A stretch of 27,500 bases of DNA from Symbiodinium natans (taxonomy: Eukaryota > Sar > Dinophyceae > Suessiales > Symbiodiniaceae): NCBI GenBank assembly GCA_905221605.1, contig CAJNDS010002808.1:207501-235000 (forward strand). The letters are read 5' to 3'. Below the pieces are notes generated by a model. The model searched no databases, had not been told where the DNA came from, and saw nothing but the letters and a program-made list of their open reading frames with translations. Positions 26,685 through 27,500 of this stretch are shown here, one piece after another (position 1 is the stretch's first letter; every line of letters begins with the position of its first letter). Position numbers and translations under genes: made by a program.

Positions 26685-27500
26685 ATGGCCGGCTATGGGG
26701 GCAGCAGCACCCCGCTGGGATCTGCCAGGGCGCAGAGCTCGATGCCTGATGGAGTGATGGAAGAGAATACGATCCTCTTTGCTGTTCCAAAGAAAGGGAG
26801 GACCAAGGGCTAACCGTTAACCCCCTGCCAGCATGTGGAAGCGCTTCAGCACTTGCTCGCATGCAGGATCCACGAAGATGCCATGGCCTCAGGAAGAGGG
26901 TTTAGGGACCCCTTACATACCCCTATAACACCTATATACCCCTATATACTATACCCCCTATATACCCCCTTTTTCACATACCCCCTTCTTTACTATTTAC
27001 CCCCTTAAAAAAGCCTGCACTTGCCAGGTCATGAAGATCCTGAAGGGAGCTGGCTTTGACGCCAAGCGTCCAGATCGACTGGACGTGGCCATGTGTAAGG
27101 ATCTCCCAATCAAGCTGGTGCCGCCCCCTGTGTTTTCAGAGCGTAGTCCCAAGATCTGCAGCATCGAGGAGGACATGCGCAGGTCCGTGCTGTGACGTAG
27201 CCGACCGAGTTTCTGAGGTCTTCCTGCCTGCCGCAGACATTCCGAGCTATGCCACCTGGTAGCAAGCGTGGTGCTTCCGTTGTTGATGTTCATGCATCCT
27301 GTTCTGTGATTGCATTGCTTGAGGTCATGGAAGGCAATGTGGACATTGGGATTTCTGGAAGCGACATGTTGGAAGAGTCCATGCTCCTTGACTTGGTCTG
27401 GCAAATCTGACATTCAACCTCTTCTTGTGCTCGATTGTCTGAGCCTTCCAAGGATTGAAGCGGGGTATGTCGATGCTGCTTGTGCGCCTGTCAAGGTGGG
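26685..27500 (+). CDS. hisG: ATP phosphoribosyltransferase (HisG), 5' part, runs off window
   Basis: HisG joins ATP and PRPP in the first, committed step of histidine synthesis. Proposed exons: 26685-26800 (ATG start; ending ILFAVPKKG with the family's N-terminal K-x-GR motif); 26867-26879 (13-base micro-exon); 27028-27117 (VMKILKGAGFDAKRPDRLD, then CKDLPIKL); 27218-27250 (VFLPAADIPSY); 27324-27395 (VMEGNVDIGISGSDMLEES). Joined, these follow the fungal-type HisG pattern closely, including the FLPA.DIP..V..G.VD.GI.G.D core. Donors are GA, GC, GT, GC and GT; the acceptors before the last three exons read AG|GTC and the micro-exon's reads CAG|GA. Residues 1-30 look like an extra N-terminal extension without a clear targeting signal. 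The PRPP-binding region and C-terminus lie beyond the right edge. The sequence after 27395 may contain the next exon, but I cannot place it. Confidence 0.9.
26867..26879 (+). other. hisG: Proposed 13-nt micro-exon of hisG
   Basis: GATCCACGAAGAT lies between CATGCAG and GCCATGG. Its first base completes the Arg codon of the KKGR motif and the rest encodes Ile-His-Glu-Asp, which fills exactly the spacing expected between KKGR and the LKGAG motif. The boundary is inferred from this spacing. Confidence 0.5.

Noticed and set aside
27118-27195. Coding-like extension of hisG exon 3 (PPPVFSERSPKICSIEED)
   Set aside because: It is in frame and reads well, but HisG continues directly from PIKL to VFLPA. 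Splicing at 27118 and 27217 restores that, so I treat this stretch as intron.

Overview
The window looks like nuclear DNA of a dinoflagellate, most probably of the Symbiodinium type. Four kinds of evidence support this. (1) Many interstitial arrays of the TTTAGGG/CCCTAAA telomere heptamer, perfect and decayed, in both orientations. (2) Short coding pieces split by introns that often begin GC or GA rather than GT. (3) Every gene I can support lies on the + strand. (4) There are candidate relics of the dinoflagellate spliced leader just upstream of several start codons. No rRNA, tRNA, CRISPR, prophage or bacterial operon is visible.

Layout, left to right. 1-2.6 kb: no secure gene; a long CCCCAAA/CCCTAAA array closes it. 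2.67-5.15 kb: a chain of coding-like segments that change frame repeatedly, probably an eroded multi-exon gene, with a 50-base poly-G tract in its last intron. 5.3-7.5 kb: four coding-like segments, possibly remnants of a glycosyltransferase-like dinoflagellate family. 7.8-9.4 kb: an intact intronless gene for a secreted, threonine-rich, sequon-rich protein of 518 residues. 9.4-12 kb: repeats and one orphan exon. 12.05-13.5 kb: an F-box-like exon followed by kelch repeats that fall in three frames. 13.5-17.8 kb: a repeat desert with telomere arrays, a foldback element, 91-bp and 110-bp tandem repeats, AT-rich DNA and microsatellites. 17.85-20.08 kb: a multi-exon multipass membrane protein of a family I associate with dinoflagellates, apparently lacking an internal segment. 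21.98-23.15 kb: an intact urea transporter (SLC14/UT family). 24.3-26.2 kb: a STAND/NB-ARC ATPase in several exons. 26.69 kb to the right edge: the 5' part of hisG (ATP phosphoribosyltransferase), the clearest match in the window, with short exons and mixed GA, GC and GT donors.

The genes do not form a pathway. HisG starts histidine synthesis and the urea transporter brings in nitrogen, so both touch nitrogen metabolism, but nothing in the sequence shows co-regulation. Exon boundaries come from reading frames and splice-like sites only. Family names rest on motifs recognised by eye; no search was run.
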